Positions 56,497 through 64,000 of a stretch of 64,000 nt of DNA are shown one piece after another. Position 1 is the first letter of the stretch. Each line of letters opens with the position of its first letter. The position numbers and the translations under genes were made by a program. The notes beneath the pieces were generated by a model. The model worked only from the letters and a program-made list of their open reading frames with translations. It was not told the DNA's origin and made no database searches. Origin of the DNA: Prochlorococcus sp. AG-673-L20 (GTDB taxonomy: Bacteria > Cyanobacteriota > Cyanobacteriia > PCC-6307 > Cyanobiaceae); contig QCTN01000003.1 in assembly GCA_003211135.1 (NCBI GenBank), positions 27,482 through 91,481 of the forward strand, in the 5' to 3' direction.

Positions 56497-57300
56497 TTGT
56501 TTAATAAAAACTTTTATTTAATACTTATAATTTCCGCTGTATTTGGTATATCTTTTTGGATCGGATTTAATGTTAACTTACTTCCTGTTGAAGCAAGTAT
56601 AAATGCGCCCATATATGATGAACTTTTTAAAATTCTTTTTATCATTGGATTAATAATTTTCATAGGAATGACCATAGCAGTTATATATAGTTTATTTAAA
56701 TTCAGGAAAAGGAAAGATCAATATGGAGATGGGATAGCTTTAGAAGGTAATTTAAGCCTAGAAATTGTATGGACAATTATCCCATCTATCATTGTTTTAA
56801 TAATAGGTTTATATAGCTACAACATTTACGATCGAATGGGAGGTATGAAAGAACTAAATCATAGCCATGAAATGATGACCTCCAACACAGAAAAGATATG
56901 GGCTGGAATCAGCCAGGCCTCAAGTAATGAATTTGCTAGCAATAATTTATCTGTTGAAGTTTCAGCTATGCAATTTGCCTTTTTATTTAATTATCCGAAA
57001 GGGGAATTTATTTCAGGGGAGCTTCATGTTCCAGTTGATCATAAAGTTTCTATGAAGATGGAATCAAAAGATGTTATTCATGCTTTTTGGGTGCCAGAGT
57101 TCAGAATAAAACAAGATATTATTCCAGGCCAGCCTACGATATTAAATTTCACTCCTACTAAAGTTGGGAAATATCCAATAATATGTGCAGAATTATGTGG
57201 TCCTTATCATGGAGGTATGAGAGCTTCAATAATAGTTGAAGAAGAATCTGACTACAAAGATTGGTTTAACAAAAACACAAAAACGGAGGTCAGCCTATGA
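56497..57300 (+). CDS. ctaC: Cytochrome c oxidase subunit II
   Basis: The CuA-binding subunit of an aa3-type oxidase. The 267 residues begin at TTG with a signal or anchor helix, a second helix (FIIGLIIFIGMTIAVIYSLF) and then LEIVWTIIPSIIVLIIG. The soluble domain has the CuA ligands in KDVIHAFWVPEF (His) and CAELCGPYHGGM (two Cys, Glu and His). Overlaps ctaD by 4 bases (ATGA). Confidence 0.95.
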   Translation: MFNKNFYLILIISAVFGISFWIGFNVNLLPVEASINAPIYDELFKILFIIGLIIFIGMTIAVIYSLFKFRKRKDQYGDGIALEGNLSLEIVWTIIPSIIVLIIGLYSYNIYDRMGGMKELNHSHEMMTSNTEKIWAGISQASSNEFASNNLSVEVSAMQFAFLFNYPKGEFISGELHVPVDHKVSMKMESKDVIHAFWVPEFRIKQDIIPGQPTILNFTPTKVGKYPIICAELCGPYHGGMRASIIVEEESDYKDWFNKNTKTEVSL

Positions 57301-58922
57301 CGATTTCAATTGATTCACAGGATCCCAATACCAAAAGTCTTCAACCTAAAGGATGGCTTAGATACTTAAGTTTTAGTCTAGATCATAAAGTAATTGGTAT
57401 TCAATATCTTGTATGTGGGTTTCTTTTTTACTTAATTGGAGGAACTTTGGCGAGTGCAATAAGAATTGAATTAGCAAGCCCAATGTCCGACTTTATGCCA
57501 AGAGATGTATATAACCAAGTTTTAACATTACATGGAACAATAATGATTTTTTTGTGGATTGTACCTGTGGTGAATGGGGCATTTGGGAATTATTTAATTC
57601 CTTTTTATGTTGGAGCTAGAGATATGGCATTCCCAAGATTGAATGCTGTAGCTTTTTGGCTTATACCTCCTTCCGGTTTGATGTTAGTAGCGAGTTATTT
57701 TGTTGAAGGCGCAGCACAGGCAGGATGGACAGCTTATCCACCTTTGAGTATAACCACCCCTCAATCAGGACAAATAATTTGGATAATGAGTGTTTTGTTG
57801 CTCGGAGGTAGCTCTATATTTGGAGGCATAAATTTCATTGCAACAATTATTAAATTAAGAAGACCAGGATTAAAGCTAATGCAATTGCCTATGTATTGTT
57901 GGGCGATGCTAGGAACAAGTCTATTAGTAGTTTTGTCCACTCCAGTTTTAGCTGGAACATTAATATTGCTTAGCTTTGATATTGTTGCTCATACAGGTTT
58001 CTTTAACCCTGTTTTAGGTGGAAACGTAGTTGTTTACCAACATTTATTTTGGTTTTATTCTCATCCAGCTGTTTACATAATGGTTCTTCCTGCTTTCGGC
58101 TTAGTTAGTGAAATTCTTCCAGTTCATTCAAGAAAGCCACTTTTTGGATATACCACAATGGTATTTTCAATAATGGGAATAGTTGTGCTAGGTCTAGTTG
58201 TTTGGGCTCATCATATGTTTACAAGTGGTACCCCTCCTTGGATGAGATTATTCTTTACTATTGCGACAGCATTTATAGCAGTTCCTACTGGAATTAAATT
58301 TTTTAATTGGGTTGCGACCTTGTGGGGTGGAAAAATATCTATCAATAGTGCAATGTTATTCTCATGTGGATTTATTATAAATTTTGTATTTGGTGGTATT
58401 ACAGGAGTTGCTCTTGCTCAGGTACCTTTTGATATTCATGTACATGATACATATTTCGTAGTTGCTCACTTCCATTACATAGTCTATGGAGGGACAGTTT
58501 TTATTATCTTCTCATCTATATATCATTGGTTCCCAAAGGTAACAGGGAAGTTAATGAGTGAGAGACTTGGAATACTCCATTTTGCCATAACTTTCATTGG
58601 CTTTAACCTATGCTTCGCTCCTCAACATTGGCTTGGTCTTAATGGAATGCCCAGAAGAGTGGCGGAATATGATCCTCAATTTCAATTTGTTAATCAAATT
58701 AGTAGCGTTGGAGCTCTTTTAATGGCTATAAGCACCATCCCATTTTTAGTTAATGTATTTTTAAGCATTAAAAATGGAAAGGATTCTGGAGATAATCCGT
58801 GGAATGCTTTAACTCCTGAATGGTTAACATCATCTCCTCCACCTGTTGAGAATTGGGTAGGAGAAGCACCTTTAGTTGAAGAACCTTATGGTTATGGAAA
58901 ACCAATATCCCAAGAAAATTAA
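57297..58922 (+). CDS. ctaD: Cytochrome c oxidase subunit I
   Basis: The catalytic 541-residue subunit with haem a, haem a3 and CuB. VLTLHGTIMIFLWIVPVVNG carries the first haem ligand; HLFWFYSHPAVYIMVLPAFG is the CuB and cross-linked Tyr region, VWAHHMFTSGTPPWM the other CuB histidines, and HDTYFVVAHFHYIVYGG the haem a3 and a ligands. It starts inside the ctaC stop region (4 bases). ctaE starts 10 bases after it. Confidence 0.97.
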   Translation: MTISIDSQDPNTKSLQPKGWLRYLSFSLDHKVIGIQYLVCGFLFYLIGGTLASAIRIELASPMSDFMPRDVYNQVLTLHGTIMIFLWIVPVVNGAFGNYLIPFYVGARDMAFPRLNAVAFWLIPPSGLMLVASYFVEGAAQAGWTAYPPLSITTPQSGQIIWIMSVLLLGGSSIFGGINFIATIIKLRRPGLKLMQLPMYCWAMLGTSLLVVLSTPVLAGTLILLSFDIVAHTGFFNPVLGGNVVVYQHLFWFYSHPAVYIMVLPAFGLVSEILPVHSRKPLFGYTTMVFSIMGIVVLGLVVWAHHMFTSGTPPWMRLFFTIATAFIAVPTGIKFFNWVATLWGGKISINSAMLFSCGFIINFVFGGITGVALAQVPFDIHVHDTYFVVAHFHYIVYGGTVFIIFSSIYHWFPKVTGKLMSERLGILHFAITFIGFNLCFAPQHWLGLNGMPRRVAEYDPQFQFVNQISSVGALLMAISTIPFLVNVFLSIKNGKDSGDNPWNALTPEWLTSSPPPVENWVGEAPLVEEPYGYGKPISQEN

Positions 58923-58932
58923 TCAAAAAATC

Positions 58933-59535
58933 ATGACAACTCTAGATAGTTCAAAAGACATTAAAAAAAATGAAAGTGAGGTAAGTGAACATCATGAAGA
59001 CTTTAGGATGTTTGGATTAATAACTTTTTTAATAGCAGATGGGATGACTTTTGCTGGTTTCTTTGCTGCCTACCTCACATATAAAGCAGTTAATCCTTTA
59101 CCAGATGGGGCTATTTATGAATTAGAACTTCCTATACCTACTTTAAATACAATTTTATTGCTTGTAAGTAGTGCGACTTTCCATAAAGCAGGAAAAGCTC
59201 TTCTTAAAAATAAAAATTCTGATACTCAGAAATGGTTAATAGTCACTGCTCTACTTGGAATATCCTTTTTAATATGTCAATTATTTGAATATTTTAATTT
59301 GCCGTTCGGACTAACGGATAATTTATTTGCGAGTACTTTTTACGCCTTAACAGGCTTTCATGGTTTACATGTAACTTTAGGGACGTTAATGATATTAATT
59401 ATTTCTTGGCAAACAAGACCAAAGGAAGGAAGAATTAATAATCAAAATATGTTTCCATTAGAAGCTGTTGAATTATATTGGCATTTCGTAGATGGAATAT
59501 GGGTTATTTTATTTATCATTTTGTACCTCTTGTAA
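58933..59535 (+). CDS. ctaE: Cytochrome c oxidase subunit III
   Basis: A 200-residue membrane subunit, ATG 58933. An upstream ATG at 58876 would overlap ctaD by 47 bases and add a non-family sequence, so it was rejected. The protein has five helices rather than seven, as usual in bacterial CtaE, and contains FRMFGLITFLIADGMTFAGF, ATFHKAGKALL and ALTGFHGLHVTLGTLMILI, with the ending YWHFVDGIWVILFIILYL. Third gene of the ctaCDE operon. Confidence 0.94.
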   Translation: MTTLDSSKDIKKNESEVSEHHEDFRMFGLITFLIADGMTFAGFFAAYLTYKAVNPLPDGAIYELELPIPTLNTILLLVSSATFHKAGKALLKNKNSDTQKWLIVTALLGISFLICQLFEYFNLPFGLTDNLFASTFYALTGFHGLHVTLGTLMILIISWQTRPKEGRINNQNMFPLEAVELYWHFVDGIWVILFIILYLL

Positions 59536-59630
59536 TAAAGGATTTATTGAATAAAAATCTATTTTTTATTAACTTGTATTGCCACAATTCTCATTATTAG
59601 TAAGAATATATAATAAGAAAAGATCATATA

Positions 59631-59984
59631 ATGCTTGTAGGAAAAGAACTTCTCGAGAAATCTAAATTACTCAGTAAGAAAACTGAGGAAGAAATAGCAA
59701 GAGGCTGTGGCTATGTAGGTCCAAGTGGAAGAATCTTAAGAAAAAGTTTTTATAGAGCACTTATTGAAGCGAAGGGTTATAAGTTAAGTAATAGTGGTCC
59801 TGGCAGGGCAGGAAACAGATCTACAAGAGGGAGGCAAGCAGAATTCAAAACAAAAGTTCATGGCAATGGAAACTTATTAATAGGTCATGTTTATACAAAG
59901 AAATTAGGATTAGAGCCAGGTCAAGAATATAAAATTGATCTTAAAAAAGATTCTAAAATCATCTCCCTTACAATATTAAATTAA
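59631..59984 (+). CDS. AbrB-family transcriptional regulator (cyAbrB)
   Basis: A 117-residue cyanobacterial AbrB-type DNA-binding protein. It begins with LVGKELLEKSKLLSKKTEEE and has RGCGYVGPSGRILRKSFYRA, then a Gly/Arg-rich segment (GPGRAGNRSTRGRQAEF). The double-psi beta barrel is at the C-terminus, the reverse of classical AbrB, as in cyAbrB. In Synechocystis cyAbrB proteins modulate carbon and nitrogen response genes; here the targets are unknown. It follows ctaE by 95 bases. Confidence 0.85.
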   Translation: MLVGKELLEKSKLLSKKTEEEIARGCGYVGPSGRILRKSFYRALIEAKGYKLSNSGPGRAGNRSTRGRQAEFKTKVHGNGNLLIGHVYTKKLGLEPGQEYKIDLKKDSKIISLTILN

Positions 59985-59989
59985 AAATA

Positions 59990-60649
59990 TTATTTATTCC
60001 AGCCGTTCTCTTTAAGCCAATTTGAGGAGATTTCTTGAGAAAAGTTTTTTGAATCTATATTCTTATTAAATTTAAGTAGTTTTTCTACATATTTTATTAA
60101 TGCATCTCCTTCAAGGTTTACACTTTCGCCAATTGCCAAATTTTTGAGATTTGTATTATCCCAAGTATGTGGAATAATTGCGATCGTAAAAATTTCCCCT
60201 TGATTCTTAGATTTTGCAATTGTGAGGCTAATGCCGTTAACGCATATACTTCCTTTATCTACAATATATTTGGAAAATCTTTTATTTTGCCATTTAATTG
60301 ATAAAAGCCAAGATTTTTCAAGTTTTTCTATATTTTCAACTTTTCCCAAACCATCAATATGTCCACTAACTATATGACCACCAAGACGATCCGATATACG
60401 TAGAGCAGGTTCCAAATTGACTATTTGATTAATACTAGATTTTTCTCCTAAAGTGGTTTTTTTTAAAGTTTCTTCACTTACATCTACCTTAAATTGATTA
60501 TTTGAAATCTCTTTTACTGTTAAACAAATTCCATCAACAGCAATACTATCTCCTATTTGCATATCAAAAGACTGATCGATAATTTCAATAATTAAGAAGT
60601 TTTTTTCTTTTTTAAGTTTTCCTATTGACTGAATTATTCCTGTAAACAT
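59990..60649 (-). CDS. ribE: Riboflavin synthase alpha subunit
   Basis: Forms riboflavin by dismutation of two lumazine molecules. The 219 residues begin MFTGIIQSIGKLKKE and show two related Greek-key halves. Each half has a GDSIAVDGICLTV or KGSICVNGISLTI type segment, and HIVSGHIDGLG and HTWDNTNLKNLAIGESVNLE. Convergent with cyAbrB (5 bases) and divergent from the aldo/keto reductase. Confidence 0.95.
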   Translation of the reverse strand: MFTGIIQSIGKLKKEKNFLIIEIIDQSFDMQIGDSIAVDGICLTVKEISNNQFKVDVSEETLKKTTLGEKSSINQIVNLEPALRISDRLGGHIVSGHIDGLGKVENIEKLEKSWLLSIKWQNKRFSKYIVDKGSICVNGISLTIAKSKNQGEIFTIAIIPHTWDNTNLKNLAIGESVNLEGDALIKYVEKLLKFNKNIDSKNFSQEISSNWLKENGWNK

Positions 60650-60760
60650 AAATTAAAATAAAGATTATTTGAAAAATTAATATTAACTTTAATTTACTTT
60701 AAAACATTTTCTACTATAAATAAATTAAAGAGTTATTAAGTCGTTATTAATCATATAAAG

Positions 60761-61903
60761 ATGATAATTCATTCTAAGAAAAGATCATTTGGAAAAGCGT
60801 GCGATGTAAGTTTGTTTACTTTAGGCACAATGAGAGCGACAGAGAATCTTGATAAAATGTACTACCTTATAAAATGTGCTCATCAAACAGGCATTAATCA
60901 TTTAGAAACTGCCGCTGCTTACGGTAACGCTGAAAAGCTGATCGGGGAATCATTAAAAGAGTTAGAAATTTGCGAAAATATATTTCGTAAAGAATGGATA
61001 ATTACTACCAAAGTATTACCTAAAGGAGACTTAAATTATCTAAAAAATAATTTCGAAAATTCACTCAAAAATTTAAAACTAGAGAAAATACATAATCTTG
61101 CGATCCATGGAATAAACTTAGAGGAGCATTTAGATTGGGTTCTAAATGGAGAAGGGGGGAAGTTTTTAAAATGGGTAATTAAGGAGGGCTTGGTTGATCA
61201 AGTTGGGTTCAGTTCTCATGGAAGTTATAAACTTATTGAAAATGCAATTAACTGTGAAGTATTTAATTTTTGCAATCTTCATTTACATTTTTTAGATCAA
61301 TCAAAAATAAGCCTTGCCCAACTAGCTTTAAAAAAGCAAATGGGCGTATTAGCTATATCACCTGCTGATAAGGGTGGGAGATTATATGATCCAAGCGAAA
61401 CTTTATTAAAAGCATCTGCACCATACCATCCTTTGGAGCTAGCTTATAGATTTTTACTTTCAAAGGGAATCACGACTCTATCTTTAGGAGCTTCAAAATT
61501 TGAAGATTTTAATATTGCAAAAAAGCTTATAAACTCAAGTCAAAAACTTACATCTTCTGAAATTAGTGCATTAGAAAATATCGAAAAGTTTGCAAATGAA
61601 GAGTTAAAGTCTTCAAAATGTGAGCAATGCAGATCTTGCCTCCCATGCCCAAGTGAAATTCCTATTCCTGAAATACTTCGTTTGAGAAACATATCTTTAG
61701 GATATGGCCAATTAGAATTTGCAAAAGAAAGATATAATTTAATAGGCAAGGCAGGGCACTGGTGGGAAGAAAAAGATGCCTCTTTTTGCTTAGACTGCAA
61801 TGAATGCATTCCAAAATGTCCTAGCAAGTTAAATATTCCAGTTTTATTAAAAGAAACTCACAACTTATTAATTGAAAAGCCTAAAAAACGATTATGGAGT
61901 TAA
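60761..61903 (+). CDS. Aldo/keto reductase with C-terminal iron-sulfur domain
   Basis: A 380-residue fusion. The N-terminal 270 residues are an aldo/keto-reductase barrel (LFTLGTMRATENLDKMYYLI, INHLETAAAYGNAEKLIGES with the conserved Asp-equivalent region and Tyr). The C-terminus has a ferredoxin-like part with two cysteine groups, CEQCRSCLPCPSEIP and CLDCNECIPKCPSKLNIP, able to hold two 4Fe-4S clusters. Reductases of this architecture occur in cyanobacteria with unknown substrate. The barrel seems intact, although I could not confirm every catalytic residue. Overlaps the next gene by 12 bases tail to tail. Confidence 0.85.
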   Translation: MIIHSKKRSFGKACDVSLFTLGTMRATENLDKMYYLIKCAHQTGINHLETAAAYGNAEKLIGESLKELEICENIFRKEWIITTKVLPKGDLNYLKNNFENSLKNLKLEKIHNLAIHGINLEEHLDWVLNGEGGKFLKWVIKEGLVDQVGFSSHGSYKLIENAINCEVFNFCNLHLHFLDQSKISLAQLALKKQMGVLAISPADKGGRLYDPSETLLKASAPYHPLELAYRFLLSKGITTLSLGASKFEDFNIAKKLINSSQKLTSSEISALENIEKFANEELKSSKCEQCRSCLPCPSEIPIPEILRLRNISLGYGQLEFAKERYNLIGKAGHWWEEKDASFCLDCNECIPKCPSKLNIPVLLKETHNLLIEKPKKRLWS

Positions 61904-62905
61904 AGATTGGTTCCACAACTTTTCATAATATATTTTCCTTTGACTATCGAGTGGTGCAAAAGGCCAACTGTTTTCCCAACATTCTTTTGAAGGACCTAAA
62001 CTAGAAGTTTTAGAACTAGCGGTATTTTTGAATTTACTTTGAGAGTATTCATTTTTAAATGGGAGATACCAGCCTTGTTTAGATAACTTATCAATATTTC
62101 TATTTTTTTCTAAATCATTAACCCAATCCACCAATAATTCAGTGTTATATTTTAATTTGGAAAGTATAAAATTCCACATTAGAGGAACTCCTTGATTAGG
62201 AAAAACTAATGAAATTCTTGAATCAATTTTGGGATATTGATAACAAAGAGTATATGGAACAATTGCCACACAAGCTTCAGAATTAATTAACCAATTTAGA
62301 GTATTTTTATCTTCATACATCATTGCTTGCATTTTAAGTTTCCCAAGAGAATTTATATCTTCTATTGCTGCAGCAATAGACATTATAATTCTTGGACTTT
62401 TAGGCAAAATAATTTTTCCAGTTAATTTTTTTGTTAAAAGAAAATCCCAAGAATTATAAGCAGCATAAATTAAATCTTTATTATTTTTTATGACTATTGC
62501 ATAAGGGATTACGCCTGTAGGAAACACTTTGTTCCTATTATTTTCATCAAAAAAATTTAGATAATTTATAGATCTTTTATCCAACTTATCTGATAAAGAT
62601 GAATTGTTTATATTTTCAAAATTATTCAAATCTATACTATTAATCCAGCCATCATTTATTAAGAGAAAGTCAGAATCAGATAATTTATTCTTATTTTCCA
62701 CAAAGTTTAATTGTCCAAAATTAATATTCTTTTTTGTCCATTTTTTAGGTAGAGTTTTTTTAAAGGCGGTGGGCAAAAAAGAACTTTGAAAAGAAATTCT
62801 TACTTTTCCAGTCAGATTACGAAAATACTTTAAAAGAAAAAAAATTGAAAAAGCACCTCCACCAAATTGTAAAAACTGCCTTCTAGTAAAATATTTTGCA
62901 GACAT
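61892..62905 (-). CDS. Twin-arginine-leader protein resembling an ABC binding protein
   Basis: A 337-residue protein that begins YFTRRQFLQFGGGAFSIFFL, a twin-arginine leader with the RRxFL core. The mature part has periplasmic-binding-protein-like features (TGVIPYAIVIKN, KLTGKIILPKSPRIIMSIAA, EACVAIVPYTLCYQ) similar to the spermidine/putrescine-binding PotD group, but no permease or ATPase gene is adjacent. It could be an orphan solute-binding protein or a scaffold. Export depends on the Tat system. It is followed after 3 bases by the CobT-like gene on the same strand, in the order CobT-like then this gene. Confidence 0.72.
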   Translation of the reverse strand: MSAKYFTRRQFLQFGGGAFSIFFLLKYFRNLTGKVRISFQSSFLPTAFKKTLPKKWTKKNINFGQLNFVENKNKLSDSDFLLINDGWINSIDLNNFENINNSSLSDKLDKRSINYLNFFDENNRNKVFPTGVIPYAIVIKNNKDLIYAAYNSWDFLLTKKLTGKIILPKSPRIIMSIAAAIEDINSLGKLKMQAMMYEDKNTLNWLINSEACVAIVPYTLCYQYPKIDSRISLVFPNQGVPLMWNFILSKLKYNTELLVDWVNDLEKNRNIDKLSKQGWYLPFKNEYSQSKFKNTASSKTSSLGPSKECWENSWPFAPLDSQRKIYYEKLWNQSLTP

Positions 62906-62908
62906 TTT

Positions 62909-64000
62909 CTAAAACTTCTCTAAAGAAATTTGACCTAACTCCTTCATCCTTTTTAGATTAATTTGACACATTGATACTATTTCTTCATTAGTATAACCCT
63001 TAAGATAAGCAAATATTGACATACCACCAGCACCAACTCCCTCCTTAACATGACCTATTTCATAATCACTTAATTCTTTATATTGAGACGATTTGAAATT
63101 CAGGGGACTTGCCATTCCTATTAAATTTACATTATGTTTCTTTGTGATTAAATCTAATAGATCACTCAATGAATTATCTTTAACTAACCATCCAGTTGTA
63201 GCTATAAAAACAAAATCAATGAATGCTTGTTTTTCTTTGAAATTAATATGTTCTAAAGCAAGTAAAATTACTGCCAACATTTGGCTACCTCCAGATAAGA
63301 CAACAGATTGCTTTACTAATCTTGCTCCAATCAATAGTCCCATTGAAAAGGCTTGAAATGGATCACCAACTGAAGAAATAACATCTATAGAGTCGAAATT
63401 ATTATTAAGATTAGAGTTTAAAAGACCAGCTTTAATTACTTTTGTTTTTAAGCTCCTGGGCGCATTAATCAAACTGCTTCCTATTAAATTACTTACATTT
63501 AACCCAAAAGCTTCCATTACTGCCTGAGCTGTTGTTGTTCCACCTGGTACAGATTCTGAAATAAATATAGGCTGTTTAGCAGATTTTCCAATTTCTAATC
63601 CTTTTGAGTAAAGGCTCAAAACTCTTTTTCTATTCATAGAGTTACCTGTGGTTATGCAATTAGCTGGGCCAATTGCATGATCCTCCACAATTAAATGGTT
63701 AAAGTAAGGTTTTTCATTTATTCCTATAGGAACAACTATTGGGCTTGCACTTATAAGCTTTGAACAAACATAGCTTATTAATGCAGGAGTAACTCCTGCA
63801 TTTAAAAAGGGTAATTTATATTTGTGATCTATGGAGGCTCCAAATAGAAGAAACTCAGCATCTGCTAGTGCCGTTTTCCTTCTAGCTTTTGAATTAATTC
63901 CTGCTGCAGATATACCTTGAATTTGTGATGTTTCTGTTCCAGCAATCACAAGATAGAAAATAAAATTATCAATTTCTTTTTTAAGAATATCTACTCTTTC
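62909..64000 (-). CDS. cobT: CobT-like nicotinate-nucleotide phosphoribosyltransferase family (partial)
   Basis: A TIGR00303-like protein related to CobT, which makes alpha-ribazole phosphate for the lower ligand of cobamides. Family features are VIAGTETSQIQGISAAGINS, IFISESVPGGTTTAQAVMEA, FIATTGWLVKDNSLSDL and GVGAGGMSIFAYLKGYTNEE. The frame stays open through the window edge at 64000 (FIFYLVIAGTE), so the N-terminus lies outside; a GTG at 63949 is internal. Marine picocyanobacteria make pseudocobalamin, so the base this enzyme would attach is uncertain. Sits 3 bases upstream of the Tat-leader gene. Confidence 0.82.
   Translation of the reverse strand, partial: ERVDILKKEIDNFIFYLVIAGTETSQIQGISAAGINSKARRKTALADAEFLLFGASIDHKYKLPFLNAGVTPALISYVCSKLISASPIVVPIGINEKPYFNHLIVEDHAIGPANCITTGNSMNRKRVLSLYSKGLEIGKSAKQPIFISESVPGGTTTAQAVMEAFGLNVSNLIGSSLINAPRSLKTKVIKAGLLNSNLNNNFDSIDVISSVGDPFQAFSMGLLIGARLVKQSVVLSGGSQMLAVILLALEHINFKEKQAFIDFVFIATTGWLVKDNSLSDLLDLITKKHNVNLIGMASPLNFKSSQYKELSDYEIGHVKEGVGAGGMSIFAYLKGYTNEEIVSMCQINLKRMKELGQISLEKF

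Noticed and set aside
58876..58932. Upstream start for ctaE inside ctaD
   Set aside because: It adds non-family residues and a 47-base overlap; ATG 58933 gives the normal CtaE N-terminus.

Overview
The window is a stretch of compact, strongly AT-rich cyanobacterial core genome. The gene set points to a marine picocyanobacterium of the Prochlorococcus high-light type. Evidence includes photosystem genes (psb27, psaF, psaJ), a high-light-inducible single-helix protein, the petC-petA cytochrome b6f pair, a cyAbrB regulator, an aa3-type oxidase cluster, a C5-pathway hemL, very short intergenic gaps, overlapping convergent gene ends and many TTG start codons. The clade assignment is inference from gene content and base composition; no database search was run. 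I see no insertion sequences, prophage, CRISPR array or rRNA operon.

Layout. 0-5.5 kb: end of an unidentified gene, a small HTH-like protein, proS, psb27, purA and a PfkB kinase. 5.5-12 kb: cutA, a cobK-like reductase, ssb, small proteins, argB, a DUF3153 protein and priA. 12.4-17.7 kb: principal sigma factor, hemC, ppa, an M32 carboxypeptidase, a YjbQ-family protein and a pterin carbinolamine dehydratase. 17.7-24.4 kb: a COG0523 GTPase with a histidine repeat, an iron-type ABC permease with a damaged start, a YbhN-like membrane protein, larC, two unknown proteins and xth. 24.6-31 kb: hemL, a prohibitin-like protein, yajQ, a DprA/LOG-like protein, a BioD/DRTGG protein, an SDR protein and map. 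31-37.4 kb: rplS, tRNA-Trp, tRNA-Asp, gltX, a Na+/H+ antiporter, hli, tsaD, psaF and psaJ. 37.4-44.4 kb: gmk, rqcH, a frameshifted tatC, a DUF3067 protein, petC, petA, lgt and cobM. 44.4-52.4 kb: a RodZ-like protein, ppx, a UbiA prenyltransferase, an LdcA-type carboxypeptidase, ispD, fabG, a 59-residue membrane protein and groEL. 52.4-59.5 kb: an ABC-2 exporter, ctaB, ctaA and ctaC-ctaD-ctaE. 59.6-64 kb: cyAbrB, riboflavin synthase, an iron-sulfur aldo/keto reductase, a twin-arginine binding-protein-like gene and a CobT-like gene cut by the window edge.

Functional links. Several genes serve tetrapyrrole and cofactor supply: hemL and hemC feed haem and chlorophyll, while the cobK-like, cobM and cobT-like genes belong to the corrinoid pathway. 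ctaB and ctaA make haem A for the oxidase encoded divergently beside them. petC (Rieske) and the binding-protein-like gene near 62.9 kb carry twin-arginine leaders and so depend on TatC. The tatC gene 0.4 kb upstream of petC is frameshifted in a run of nine T.

The strongest observations are two apparently interrupted genes in otherwise intact surroundings. In tatC, one extra T in a homopolymer breaks the frame. In the ABC permease, an ATG is followed immediately by an in-frame TAG that lies inside the last codons of the upstream GTPase gene. Other points are two in-frame tandem repeats (His-rich in the COG0523 GTPase, GMGGMGMP in GroEL), small ORFs under 60 codons (59, 44, 32 and 22 residues) and heavy use of TTG starts. 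I found no clearly new multi-gene system.
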